The notes under the pieces are model-generated. The model was given only the letters and a program-made list of their open reading frames with translations. It was not told where the DNA came from and ran no database searches. A stretch of 64,000 bases of DNA from Puccinellia tenuiflora (taxonomy: Eukaryota; Streptophyta; Magnoliopsida; Poales; Poaceae): positions 394,176 to 458,175 of the forward strand of contig QRDG01000345.1 of NCBI GenBank assembly GCA_012064385.1, read 5' to 3'. Shown here one piece after another: positions 10,785 through 23,300 of this stretch. How positions within the stretch are numbered: the stretch's first letter is position 1; the number at the start of each line of letters is the position of its first letter. A program made the position numbers and the translations under genes.

Positions 10785-11716
10785 TTCATATACATAAAGT
10801 TCATAATTATAAAAAAATGTTCATATACATCAAATAAATATGGTCATAAATCTAAAACAGTTTATGTATTTAAAAGGAAGGAAAAAATAATATTTGAATA
10901 ATACAAAAAATACATAAAATATGGGGAAAAGAAAAGAGAAAGAACCAAATAAAAACCTAGAGAATTTAAGTTAAACGCCGAATGAAAAAAAGAAAGAGAT
11001 AAAATGATACCTGACATTATTGGGTCGGCCCACCATGTGACGGATGCAACATACCTCAAAATAGGTTTAACCCCGAAACTACCATCATATGGAGGCTACA
11101 CCGACTATAGCAGACTCCCTATATGGCCCCTCGATCCATAATTTTTCTAGAGAGCCTTTTACAAAGACTATCCTAGCTTTGGGAGGTGTGCCAGATTGAC
11201 AAGACGGTCCGGATCATGACGGGCATGTCGGACTACAAAAGGCTCTGGCGGCAGGTAACAGCGGCGCCTACGGACGTCGTAACCTTGTAGAAGGCGTCAA
11301 CAACGCAATTCGAGATCCTGTCCGTATCGCTTCGGGAAACCCTAGATCCGTTCCAGGTCGCACATTGACATCGCTTGCATGCTTAACGGTCTTTCCCCTC
11401 TTATTAGGGCAATGTGTCGGAGTTGGACCGGACTAGTGAAACCAATGGTAGATGGTGGTGTCCGATGAGGTGGAGCGGCGTGTCATCTACCGGCGACAGG
11501 TTTCAGCGACGAGGCTCGTGTTTAGTTGACCGGTGGTGGACCATTGATGCAGGCAGCGGTGCGGCCTGCCCTACTCGGGCTCGGAGGTCAGGCAGGTTGG
11601 CAGCCAAGGAAAACGAATTAGGCACCGATGACCCCACCGGTCAGCCGGAGCGACCGACATCCCCGAATCTAAAACCCTCGTCGTGATCCGGGCCAACCCT
11701 CCACTAATCCCCTACG
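10785..11716. other. Intergenic, nothing recognised
   Basis: An AT-rich half (to about 11050) is followed by a GC-richer half with short open frames, for example 11414-11686, that show no domain. No repeat ends found. The GC-rich half lies directly upstream of the CGR-like gene and may include part of its promoter. Confidence 0.35.
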
Positions 11717-11726
11717 CGTATATATA
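11717..11726 (+). promoter_or_regulatory. Candidate TATA box of the CGR-like gene
   Basis: CGTATATATACTGC lies in a GC-rich promoter about 515 bp before the start codon. A C/T-rich leader follows. A 5' UTR intron from about 11951 (CAG/GTACCCC) to about 12128 (GCAG) is possible but unproven. Confidence 0.5.
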
Positions 11727-12238
11727 CTGCACGGTCACATTAACAAACGAACGCCTCCCCTACTAATAAATAATTAATCCGGAATAAATTTCTCCATTCC
11801 CGCTCGGTCCCTATCTCGTCGGATCGCCACCCACTCGCCTTGCTCCCCCACTCCACTCCGATCCCCCGCCTCCGCCCCCTCCCGCTCCGCCGCCGCCACA
11901 GATCCGGCCCCAACCCTAGCGTCGCCGCCGACGCCCCCTCCGCCGTTACAGGTACCCCCTCCACCCCACTCGCCAGCGCCTTCGACGGCCCCGCCATTAC
12001 GCCGCCGACGCGGCCCATCGATCGATCCGTCGTCACGCGCGCCTTCCTTGTATCTGGGGCCGGCGTTATTCTGCGTGCGTGCTCCCCGCGCGACTTGTTC
12101 AATCTGATTCGGGGGGTGTTGCCAGCAGGTGATCGAGGAGCGCCGCGCGTGCGGGGGAGAGGAGAGGAGCCTCCTTCCTCGACCGACCGACCGACGGGAT
12201 TCTTCGGGGCAGGGTCCACAGCTCGGAGCGGGGGAAGG

Positions 12239-15200
12239 ATGTCGAGGAGGTCGGTCAACCCCGGCGGCGGCCGCAGGGCGTCCGAAGGGGGCCTGCCCAC
12301 CGTCGCCGGCCTGCTCCACCCCAAGTCGCGCTCCCCGCCCGTGCTCACCATCGCGCTCCTCGTCCTGGTAAAAACACAGCCCCTCCCTCCCTCACACCGA
12401 CATACAGACACACGCTCTTTTTCTTCAGTTATTTTCCCTATGGTTAGCTGATGCTCAACATGTCTGCTTCTTTGCTTGCTTGTCTCAGGGCGTCATCGTT
12501 CTCATCGCCTACTTCAACAGCGGCTCAGGTGCGTGCGTGCGCTCTCCAGACTCTCACCGTGGATACTAATTGTTTACCTGTCCAATTAACTAATGTATAG
12601 ACTGCGAAAATGGATGGTAAAATAGCAACAGTAACAGGAAGCAGCTCCTCTGCTCTGCTCCGCTCTGGTTTCAACTTATTTTTGTTACCTGGCTACTCAG
12701 TCAGAAGCTGGATTTTAGAGTAGGGGAGGATCTTGTGACTGACATCACATCACCGGCTGTTATTAGGATAATAATAATAATAATGGGTTTACAGTAGGGT
12801 TGTATTGTTACCTTGTGGTAAAAGAAAAAAAAGGGTTTTACCTGCCTTTTTCTGGTTTAGTCATGCGTAGGCAACGCTTACTTGAACTTTTTATATGGAG
12901 TTGTAGATATGCTTTGTGTTTTCAAGTTACTGGGCTGTGGTCTGCTCTCAGTGAGAATAATAATCTTAAATGTTGTGGTCTAAACTTGTTGTTTTGACTT
13001 TTTCTCCGATGGCCAGGTGTAACTGTTACGAGCAGAGAAGCTGTGAGCAGGTCTGAAGGTATATATAACTCTTCTATGTCCCTGTGTGCCATGTGTAAAA
13101 ACTGCTTCCTACTCTCATTTATGGAGTAACCTGATACGGTTTTCTGAATTATCCCTCCTGAACTTGCTAGTTGAATACTTGGATATATTGTTAGCGTTGT
13201 GCCTTAGTTTTTTTTCCTTCTGATTTCAAGGTTACTCTCGCTATAATATGGTGTGCAGTTGTGGGTTCAAACTGCTTCGCTACAAATGCCATAATATGCA
13301 CTTAAGATACTATGTTTCAGCCTTGTCATTGTTTACTGGGACGATAGCTCCACATATGTGTGCTGATTTGGTCATATCAATGTCCTGGGTCTATGCTGCA
13401 TTTAGATTGTTTCTTTCTTGGTTTCTCTAGTTTATCTGTCACTTGTCAGTGGTTCGTATTTATGTTTTTCACGAGGACATGCAAATAGTGAATAGCGGAA
13501 ATCCTCGCACAACATTTAACACTGTAGCATGCCAACATAATTTCGTTGTCTCGTTCAGTCTAATACAGGAAGATGGTTGTCTTTGTTTACTGTGTTATCA
13601 TAATCTTCAGAATAGGCAAGTAGCTAATCCTCTATGATAAATTATGTCAGCAATGGTTAATTACAGGTTTTACAGGCCAATACACATATTCTGTTGCCTG
13701 GTTCTCATTGAAGATTAATATTTTGATTATCTGATCGTGCTATGTGTTTTACATTTTTGTTTACAATGATATTACTTGGATGAATTGTATGCTTCTCCTT
13801 TACCTCCTCTATTCTCCATTTGCATCCAGGTTCTTGCACATCAGAAGTTATCCAGGCGCTCCCTTATCTTAAAAAGGCGTACGGCAGTGATATGCAAAAG
13901 GTTCTCCATGTAGGCCCTGATAGTTGTACAGTAGTTTCTAACTTGTTGAAAGAAGGGAAGGTCGAAGCATGGGGGGTGGAGCCTTATGATTTGGAGGATG
14001 CTGATAGTAGCTGCAAGAGCCTTGTGCGCAAGGGCTTTGTCCGTATGTCTGACATTAAGTACACTCTTCCGTACCGCCCAGATTCTTTTAACCTTGTTGT
14101 TGTGTCAGATGCTTTGGATTATCTGACCCCAAGGTATCTGAACAAAACACTTCCTGATTTGGCAAGGGTCTCCACAAATGGCCTTGTTATCTTTACTGGT
14201 ATGTTTTTTTTTTTAGTTCGAGGCATTTACTTTCTTTTCTACGGAAAGAGACATAAAACTGCATGCATTTTCTGCTCTTTAAGCTAAAAGATTAATTCCT
14301 TCCTAAGAAGATAACATCTGATATTTCTTGTAGACTTGATATGTGATATGTGATAACTGCACTGATTTTCTTCTTTGGTATATCTAAGGTTTAGAAAGAG
14401 GAGTCCGTACATCTTATTTACTTGTGCAATAATTCTTGATCCTGCTGTTGTTCTGTGAAGTGTCGTTCTTAAAAATTGAACTGTATGTATTTCAAAACTG
14501 TGTATTGTGGACACAGTTTCTTCACTTAATGAACATACTAAAAGTCTGGAAAGAAAGAACCTTTAAGAGTAAAGTATCTTCAACATGCTGGAACTTGGAG
14601 TATTTCTTGATGGAACTATGCAACAGCAAGATGTCAATATCGTTTTAGGTTTGAATGTAACCATTTTAGATGCTTGATGTTCTAGTGGCATGGCGTCCAC
14701 CTTAGGATGCTTAGGCGATAAGGCGCCTTGCCAGTGCCTTGGAAACTTGCCCGCATTAGGCTCTTAGGCGCCCGCCTTAGCGCTTAGGTGCCCTCTTAGG
14801 CGTCAGAGCGGGGGTAGAATGCCTTAAAAACCATGGCTAGTGGAATCAGTGATACACTTGGTCTTTAGAGCAGGTAGCGTAATTGAATACTTCATCTGAG
14901 TACTGGAACTGGAACAGTGATACCAGAAACTGCTCTACTATTATCCTTTTGTTGTGTACTCATACAAGTCCTTTGTGTCAAGTATAGATGTTTTTGAAGG
15001 TATTGGTGCCAAATTTTAGAAAGTTTGATTATGCATGACCCAAAATGCCTCTCTTTTGTGACCTGTTAGGTAATAGTAGTAGGATTTGATGTTTGTATTT
15101 ATTCAGTATTATTTTATAATCATTAATTCTGTGGTATGTATATGTTATTTACTAAGTTTGGTGGATGCTATAAAATATCCGAGCTAATATTTATTTTCAT

Positions 15201-15858
15201 TACTCTTATCCAGGCAATCCAGGCCAGCAGAAGGCTAAGGTTTCTGAACTACCAAAATTTGGACGACCAGTAAGTACAAATGACTTCTAATTGATGGCAC
15301 GCAGGCTTCAAGCAGTGTTTCCTATATGACTTAAATTCATGATATCCACTTTACTGAACTCGAGCTCAATAAATCACTGTAGAGTTCTGTGTTAACCCTA
15401 TAGATTAGTAATTGCCCAGAGATCTTTGCTTATCCTTTATTACGTCAGTAACTTGCTTATTTGACATGTTCTTTGGATATATCAGATCATATAATTAAGT
15501 CGTATCTGATTATCTCATATGTTAACCGAGTTCATGACTTAATACTGCATATTACCAAGTCTGTCAGGCTGTCCATTAGTGCAAGTATTCACACGTTCCA
15601 GAACCTATAGAACAAGTTGCACCTGGCCAAGGCCGTGAAATTTTGTTCATACTTTCGTGCCTAGCAACATAGAGCCCTTCACTGACGAAACCTGTTATGT
15701 ATGTAAAACAGGCAAAGCTGCGGAGTTCGTCATGGTGGACACGCTACTTCATCCAGACCGGCTTGACAGAGAATGAAGGGCCACTGAAGAAGTTTGAGCA
15801 GGCTGCTTCAAAGGGCAACTACAAACCGGACTGCCAGATCTTCCACCTCAGCTCATAG
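12239..15858 (+). CDS. CGR2/3: Golgi pectin methyltransferase-like protein, CGR2/CGR3 family
   Basis: Six exons (12239-12367, 12489-12528, 13017-13058, 13830-14198, 15214-15269, 15712-15858), all with GT-AG introns, encode 260 residues. A short basic N-terminus (MSRRSVNPGG) precedes one membrane helix at about 35-52, the layout of a type II Golgi protein. The lumenal part is a methyltransferase-like domain: VLHVGPDSC (about 95 on), WGVEPYDLEDAD, then LVVVSDALDYLTPRYLNKTL and LVIFTG. The C-terminus FIQTGLTENEGPLKKFEQAA is also typical. Arabidopsis CGR2 and CGR3 are Golgi proteins needed for homogalacturonan methylesterification; the same role here follows from family membership. The ATG at 12239 gives the family-typical N-terminus and length. 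No frame or splice defects seen. Confidence 0.93.
14690..14835. repeat. GGCGCCTTAGGCG-rich dispersed repeat in intron 4
   Basis: The stretch contains many inverted and direct copies of a CTTAGGCG/CGCCTTA core (for example GATAAGGCGCCTTGCC and AGGCGCCCGCCTTAGCGC) inside an otherwise AT-rich intron. This type of sequence is a common dispersed repeat in plants. Exact ends and class were not resolved. Confidence 0.5.
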
Positions 15859-16043
15859 CGCTCCACTGGTCGGGCCAATGCCTATCCATGATGCCTTGGA
15901 TCACCGCCTCGCCGTTTTTGTAAGCAATATTCCCCGTCGACTCCACGCGGAGAAGCGTCACATGAGGAGCCGGCCTTCTGCCGTAGGTAGCTTGTGTAGA
16001 GAGGCTTCACCACTTGTTAGAAAAATTCTTTCTGGAGATTAAA

Positions 16044-17340
16044 TTATGCGTCGTTAAGCAGCCCGGACGGCATATATATGTGAGAAACTTTACACTGTTG
16101 TACCATGTTACGTTCTTTGGTGTCAGCTGCTCTCTGTGCAGCCTCAAATGTGTAAAAATCCTCGAAGAGAGGTAGATTATACTCTGTCCCTTTGACTGGT
16201 TCTGAGAATTTTAAGTTCTCTCTAGGGCATTCCGAGACTTCTTCTATGTAGGTTGTCATTGTCATAATTTGGCTGATGCTTTGAGGTCGACCCAATTTCC
16301 TTCGGTTCGGATGCTCGAGAAAGATGGTCTACCCAACATGGTATTATAATTTAGACACATAATTTATGTTTGCAATGATATGTTTAGTTAATGCCCGAAA
16401 TTCAAGCTTTCTCAACAATATTGGCAAAAGAATAGAACAACATAACAATCCTCATTAGAACTTTAGAATTTTTCATGAGAACTGGTAAGATGTCCATTCG
16501 GTTCAGGTTATGTCTTTGCAATATTTTGGTTGTGTTCCTACTTTAGTTATTTCTAGGTTCCAACGCAAGGCCATTGAATCAAGACACCTGTTTTGACTCG
16601 TAGGTCTAGATGCACTTGTTATGGAAAATACATTTTAAAAATGTTAAAAAATTCAAACAAAAATTTCTGGTGTACACCTGGACATCCTATGTTCTCACAA
16701 AGTTCCGTTGAAAAAAAAAGATATTTTTTTATGTCATGCGTAAAGACAAAAAAAATATCTCGTGAAACTCATTTTCGGAGCACCGTAATGTCTTTTTTGC
16801 AAAGGTCACAAAAAGTATCATTCACTAAATTTTGTGCGCGAAAATAGAATATTCAGATATACACTCAATTTTTTATTTTAAAATTCAGTTCTTTTTATAG
16901 TAGGTGCTTCTACACATATGGCAAAACATATTTCTCATTGATCATGTTGATATTGTTCTTCCTCTTCCTTACACAAGAACTAGTAGTACATTTCAGCTTT
17001 TATATCTTTGCTTCATTGTTTGTTCTTGTAGCATGCGCTGGTAAAACATATTTCTCATTGATCATGTTGATATTGTATCTTTTATATCTTGTAGCATTCC
17101 ATAGGTGTTGCATAGAGAGAGAGAATCGCATCTTGTCTTGTCTTGCCTTGAAGTGCAGACATCATCTTGTTCCCACGATAAAATTCATTTCCTCCACAGC
17201 CATCACTATCATCATCATCACCATCCATGCCTCCTCCTCCAACTTGATATCCTCTCACCATTGACCGTCTCAATTTTGCAGGCTAAGCAAACTGTTATTA
17301 ACCTTTGATTGCTTAAGACCCAAAGCACATCTTAACTACT
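16044..17340. other. Intergenic, nothing certain
   Basis: The start holds the 3' flank of the CGR-like gene. A 37-bp direct repeat (AAAACATATTTCTCATTGATC and following) occurs at about 16923-16957 and 17043-17076. No gene with recognisable domains. Confidence 0.4.
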
Positions 17341-17447
17341 ATCTTATTGTGGCCAGGTCTCTATAAACCCCTTACAAGCACATTTTGCCTCTATCCTTTG
17401 CTTTGCTCCTATTTGGCAAGAAGAAGGAAAACACGAGAAGCAAAGTC

Positions 17448-17630
17448 ATGGAGGGCCTGCTGCCGTTCCTGTACAGGGCCATCATCCTCCACTACTACTA
17501 CGCCGGCGGCGGCGGCGGGCGTGCATCCACAGGAAGTGGTTCCTTCCTCCGCGGCGACGACTCGCCGTCGGCCTCGCGGTACTACGTGCCCCTTGCCGAC
17601 GACTCCGCCGACGACGTGCAGCTCCTCTGA
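17448..17630 (+). CDS. Small conserved-looking plant protein, 60 residues
   Basis: A single-exon frame starts at ATG 17448 (GTCATGGAGGGC) and ends TGA at 17630. The start MEGLLPFLYRAI, a glycine-rich middle (AGGGGGRASTGS) and the end YYVPLADDSADDVQLL resemble, from memory, a family of very short plant proteins of unknown function that begin MEGLxPFxYxAI. A TATA-like TCTATAAACC lies at 17359-17368, about 80 bp upstream. Codons are strongly GC-rich compared with the AT-rich surroundings, which supports coding. An upstream in-frame ATG at 17385 would add 21 residues, but the family-like start favours 17448. Function unknown. Confidence 0.65.
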   Translation: MEGLLPFLYRAIILHYYYAGGGGGRASTGSGSFLRGDDSPSASRYYVPLADDSADDVQLL

Positions 17631-17639
17631 TCAGAATAT

Positions 17640-19384
17640 CGGATCGATCGGTCTCTTCGCCGACGACGCTTGATCAATAGTGGCTGTCAGTTATGCCTCC
17701 TAATCTTTCTTCGTTTTCCTCTCCCCTGTTCTTCATAGAATAAATTTAGGCGTGGATGAGCCCTGGGTGCCATAGCCATTCAGGAGCTGGAGTTGGATCG
17801 TGTGCTTGCCAAATTGCAGGCTCTCTGGGTCAGGAACATGATCAACGTGATCCTGCTAATATGTGAAGTGAACACATGTTTGTTTGGTTCCAATATAAGG
17901 GAAGGGATACATCTACATCTGTCATCTGTGGATTTTGGTTTGGTTATTTATGTTTTCGATCTTCTGGTTTTCATGCCAGGTCTCTTAAGTCAACCCAAAC
18001 AAAAATATCACAAACACTTCGTCGCAGATTACGATACAGCGAATTATCCCTTTCTTAGTACAGCATCCATACACTTTTATATATTTTTCTTATATTCTTT
18101 ACGTGGTCCAACTTCATAGTGTACCGTGTTGTACACTAAGTGCAATTCTACTATTCGCCTCGTTTTTGTGGTATGTTCGTCTTTAGTCTGTTATTTTAAC
18201 TGCTCGAGCAGAGCATGGTCTGGCTTTATTTACAAACGAGTGACTTCATCTAGCAGCTGTAATAATGTCTCGGACTGGTCCTACCTTAATTACTTCTCAT
18301 GCAAGTTCCGCGTCGCGCAGCTCATGTTAAAATGGGGCTCTGTCTCAATAGAAACATAATCATAATATGAGAATGTTTAATTGCTTCCGTGAGATAGACA
18401 AGCAGTACACGCCGTAGTAGCGGTTTGAAACCAGTAAAAATATACTATACAATCTAAATCACTTCGCGCTCGATGCACTTGACCAAATCCCGTACCAAAC
18501 ACTAGGAATGTTGGCTTCACGCCCATTATCCCGGTACGAAACAGTTGTACCGGCACACAACTCCATATGTCGTAAACGTCCTAACACGCGCATTATATAT
18601 TACTGTCATGAAACATACACATCCACAATAAACATGAAAAATAAACTCCACAGACTACTGCCGACATTTCGAAAAACAAAACAGACTAATGCCGATACAA
18701 GTCACCAAACTTAATAATGGAACACCTTATATATATATACTCCACAGAACACCTTATATGCTCTAGATTTCTCTACATGTGTAGACCAATCATACACTTG
18801 AAATCACCATAATATCTCTTGAAATGTTTTCTTTAGAGGTCTCTAGCAAGATATAAAAAATATACACAGAAACAAACATAGAGATAACTATGCACCCTGC
18901 AATTGTCACAAACTCATCCATCCAGGCATGCAATTGATTTTATACTATTTTTCTGACATTTTAGTGAAATTTGGTAGGATGTTTTGAAGTGTCTTGAAGA
19001 AGGGAATCTAATGTATCTTCGATACGACATATGGTCTAAATCTAGCAAGCGGAAGTGTATATTCAAACTACAAATGGTGTTATGCATACAAAATAACATG
19101 TTACTATTTAGCAATATTTTTTATTGTTAATTATATCTGCTAAGTAACATTAATAGATAAGATAAGATTGTGGTTTCATAAAAATAAGTATAAATGTTTA
19201 GTATAAATAATGTTCACTCAAGAGAAAATAAACTTGTTTGTATACTAATAAGTATCTATCGTAATAAGTCCGCATTTTTGTCTAGATGTCATTTGACACA
19301 GCCACCACCTTTGCTACTGCCAGCTTGCGTAGTGCCTCCCCTTTTGCCTTCCACGGCATGACGAGAAAGTTTGCAGTCTAGACA
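17640..19384. other. Intergenic, nothing recognised
   Basis: The first few hundred bases are the 3' flank of the small-protein gene. The rest is AT-rich with no domain-bearing frames or clear repeat ends. Confidence 0.35.
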
Positions 19385-19501
19385 GAGGCGGACCTGGGAT
19401 AAAAAGGGACCAGGGCATCCATGTATAGAAAAGTCACCAAAAAATTTGAGAAAGAAAAATCACCAGCACATAGCTAAATAAGCTTATAAACATCCAAATA
19501 T

Positions 19502-19538
<37 letters not shown>

Positions 19539-20023
19539 ATTTTCTCATAATTAGTAAAATAATTCATCAATAGCAATATGACTTGTTTAATAATAAAAGT
19601 GAAAAAAATTGGACAAATTATAGGTTGCAAAAAATGAGAATATTATTTATCTTGCAAATAAATGTTGTTACCTGTGAATTATGTCTCGGTGCTACAACTT
19701 TTGGTGCACTTGCATTTGAACTCTCGGTGTTGGTGCAGGTAGAGTTGACATTTGTTGATTTATTTATCAAATACTTCTCCATAATTGTGTTACTCGATCG
19801 GAAACTGCTCAGATGAAAGGTGAGAAACTAACTTGTCAGGTTGCCAGCCTTTCTTTTCTTCCTGGGCTCTCACAAACGATGCTGAGCTGGAGGGACTGGG
19901 GGGGGGGGGGGGTTACTAGCCTGACAGGGGGTGTTGCTTATTCCTATTGGACGAGTATATAACGAGAACAGAGAATTGACTGGGGCGAGTGACCCCAGTC
20001 ACCATAACGTGTGTCCGCCCCCT
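19385..20023. mobile_element. Possible hAT-like element with (AT)n and poly-G tracts
   Basis: CAGAGGCGGACCTGGG at the left and GTCCGCCCCCTG at the right look like hAT-MITE termini. Inside are an (AT)n microsatellite (19505-19535) and a run of 15 G (19898-19912). No 8-bp target duplication could be matched, so the call is weak. Confidence 0.35.
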
Positions 20024-20183
20024 GGACTTGTCCATACTAACAACATCTCCACCGGGGACGCCTAAATTGTGTCCGGCACACTCCAATTAGAGGCCACTTT
20101 GGGGAGTGCCGGACACTTGTCCAGCGCTTTTTTCCCTCCCACACCGGCACCCCCTAAACGAATTCCCAAAGCAAACATGATCA

Positions 20184-20358
20184 TCGGCCAACACCGGCCA
20201 AATGGTTCAACGGCCAACACATGCACGACTAAATAGTTCACCGGCCAACACAGGCACGGCTAAATGGTTCACCGACCAACACAGTCATGGCCAAATGGTT
20301 TACCGGCCAACACAGGCACGACCATCAAGTTCACCGGCCAACACAGGCACGGCCATCA
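20184..20358. repeat. Minisatellite, about 34-bp unit, 5 copies
   Basis: Degenerate tandem units of the form CACCGGCCAACACAGGCACG plus a variable GCTAAATGGTT part. It lies just inside the left end of Harbinger element A. Confidence 0.75.
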
Positions 20359-20399
20359 ACATGTTTTGCCACCATAATATGTCGAAGAACATGAAAATC

Positions 20400-23300
20400 A
20401 TTCATCTTGGGTCTCGGCATCCTCGGCCCTTTGTTGCCTCGCCTTCATGATGCACGCGACCTCCTCGGCAAAGTACTGTTGCCATTCCGCCATCATGGCT
20501 GTCGTGTCCATGGCCATGATCTTGAGCTCCCTAATTTTCTTGCATCTCCTTGATCTTCATCTCTTTCACCCTCTTGATTCTTGCAGCTCCTTCATCTTTT
20601 GGCCTTGCACGGTGTAGTACATCTCCCTCCTTTCGGTGTTCGCTTCATGCATCTTCTCTTTGAGGATGGTGGACGATGCCATGAACGTGGCAAGAGACTC
20701 ATGTATTGTGTGAAAGTTGCCCCGGCCTTGTGTGCCGCCGCCTTCGCCTTCTTGTTCCCAGTTAGCCGTGTGGTTGGCCCGGACCCCGGCATCCGGGTTT
20801 CATGAACGCCAACTTGGCCAATGGACGCAATGTAGCTCATTTGGAACAATCTTGAAGCAAATCCCAACAATGCATGAATTTGAAGGCCTTATTCTTGTAC
20901 AAGTCTTGATACATCGTGATAAATTCCTTCAACTATTTCAAAAGAGACATGTTAGAAGAACAATATAAACTTTGGTGCATGCCAAAAAGAGGGGAGCTTT
21001 GGTTTAGCATCTTTCTACGTCGACTTGGTTGGTGCCACTCTCGTTTCTTGTCTTCACTTGATCAAGACATCCATGGAACTTGATGACGGCCTATCGTATG
21101 GCCCCCAACCGCTTCTCTAATGCGTTGGACTTGCGAACCGAAGACACATTGAGTGGCGGGTACGTCGTCCTCTCGAGGAAATCCTTGTGAATTCAGGTCC
21201 AATATGAATTAATATTTTGTTGTGCGTCGATGATGGAGTCTTGGCTTACACCCATCCATGCCACACACAAAGCCTAATCCTCCTTTATCCTCCATGTCTT
21301 GCCTCTATTCCCCTTCGGCAGCTTGAGATCGCCGTCGGTTTCAACATCGTGCGCAACCTGGCTCTCTTCATCCTCCCCACAATCCTCCTCCAGGCCCTCC
21401 TCATCTCGTCCGTGTTCGTACTTGTACTTGACGATGTCGACAAGAGGGGTCGGGCCACGAATAATATTAATCATGACATCCTAGTTATAAACCTTGAAGC
21501 TCAATAAATGCACAATTCAAATTGCCGGCGAGATCATTAAACGTACCTCGCCTCCATTCATTCTGCCGAGCACGTTGGCGGCGTCGGATTCCTCATCGCC
21601 GAAGAGCTGGTGCGGTGCCATGATCGGCGCTATGAAGTGGGTGTCCTGGTTGAGGTCAATGCCTCGGACGTCATCGGCCTCGTCGTCGGTGAACTGGAGA
21701 AGTGTGAAAGTGCATGGTTGCCCCCATGTGTGGTTTTGGTAATTAATGAAAATTCTCTATGGACTAATGTTTGTATTGAGCTACTTCTAGGTGTGTCCAT
21801 TTCCTTTGCTTGAACTCCATTTGTTGGAGTCAATGCTAAGGGAAGAAGAGTATTTGTTGATCAAGGCTAAGTGCGAGTTGATCAACACTCAAGTCCAAGT
21901 GAAGATATGCCGAAGAGGTGTTCCCCCATATTGGTGTATGGGGGAGCAACATGTGAGTCTTCACCAAGCGAAGCGCAATCAAGAAAGGTGGTTCGTCTTG
22001 AGGAGATGAAGATCGTCATCATCGACCTCAAGTGGATTAAGCGCAAGGCAAAGGTATGATCTTGATAGGTTTTCTATTTTACCGGTCTCATGATGTTAGT
22101 TGAGAGACCGGGTTATAGGATATATAACCATACTATCAAGAGGGGCTCTCGACCGAGTATCTTGATCATATCGTTTGTGGAGAGCTCAAACCTTTGCATC
22201 ATTGGTATCATATTTATTGGTTCTTATTTGGCTTTTATCATGGTGTGGTCTTGGTGCTTGTCGGGCTTGTCACGACAAGGCCAAGTTCACCGAAAACGGT
22301 TTTCGTATGCGTCTTCTATTGCGTTTTCGGTATTGGAGATTTTACCGGTTCATCCATGAGGAAGTTCTAACTCTTCCATTTATTTGCAAAATCTCACTTA
22401 CTTGTTTTCATTGTTTCAACTTGTTATTTGCTAGCTCTTGTTGTCCTCTTTCCAACAAAATTGGTTTCATCTAATTCGGAGTTTATTTGCAAAAGTTATA
22501 GTGTTTCGGCCAGGCCAGCCATGATGGCCGGGCACAAACAGAGCGTGACCAGCCATTTGGCAGCCTGGCCGGCCTCCCCTATCCAGCCTCGCGAAAATGC
22601 CCCAACAGCTAGTTTTTGGCCTCCCTTTTAAGGGGTCTTCTTCCACAAATGAACCCTAACTTTTGTCCATTCCTTGAGCTCATTTTCCCCCCATTGTTGA
22701 CATTTTCTTGAGCTTGAGATCTCTCAATCCCTCCAATACTTCTTGCTACTTTTTGAGGGAAAAGAGAGAGGAGGTTTAGATCCACGTTTCCACCGATCAA
22801 TTTCTCTTCTAAGTGAGGGGAACTCTTTAGATCTAGATTTTGGATTTCTTGGTGATTCTCCTCTTTGTTCTTCCTCTTAAATCCCTTCATACCATTAGGC
22901 GCTTTGATTGGATTTCGGAGAGAAGGGTTTGACCACTTAGTGTGTTCTTGCCATTGCATTTGGTGCATCGGTTTGTGCTCTCCACGGTGATTCGTGGGAT
23001 TGAAGTTCGAGAAGCTTGTTACTCTTGGGTGCATTGTGTTCCCGAGAGCTTGTGCCTCTTGGGTGCATTGTGTATCCTAGACGGTTGGTGGTGTCGCGAA
23101 GACTTCGTGTTGTGAAGCTTCGGGCAAGGTTTGGGAGCCCCCGATTGAGTTGTGGGTGTGTGCCCCAAGATCGTTGTAAAGGCTCCGGATTCCGCCTTGA
23201 AGGATTCCGATAGTGGAAGGTGAACCTAACCCTTGGGGTGAGGTTCATCGGAGAATAGGGTGAGGCCTTTGTGGCATCTTGAGTAGGCCTTTTATGGCGA

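Noticed and set aside
11740..12411. 223- and 181-residue minus-strand frames
   Set aside because: Antisense to the GC-rich leader and first exon of the CGR-like gene; no domain.
22609..23248. Minus-strand frames of 103-141 residues
   Set aside because: They lie wholly inside the solo LTR and recur in the LTRs of the full element, without domains.
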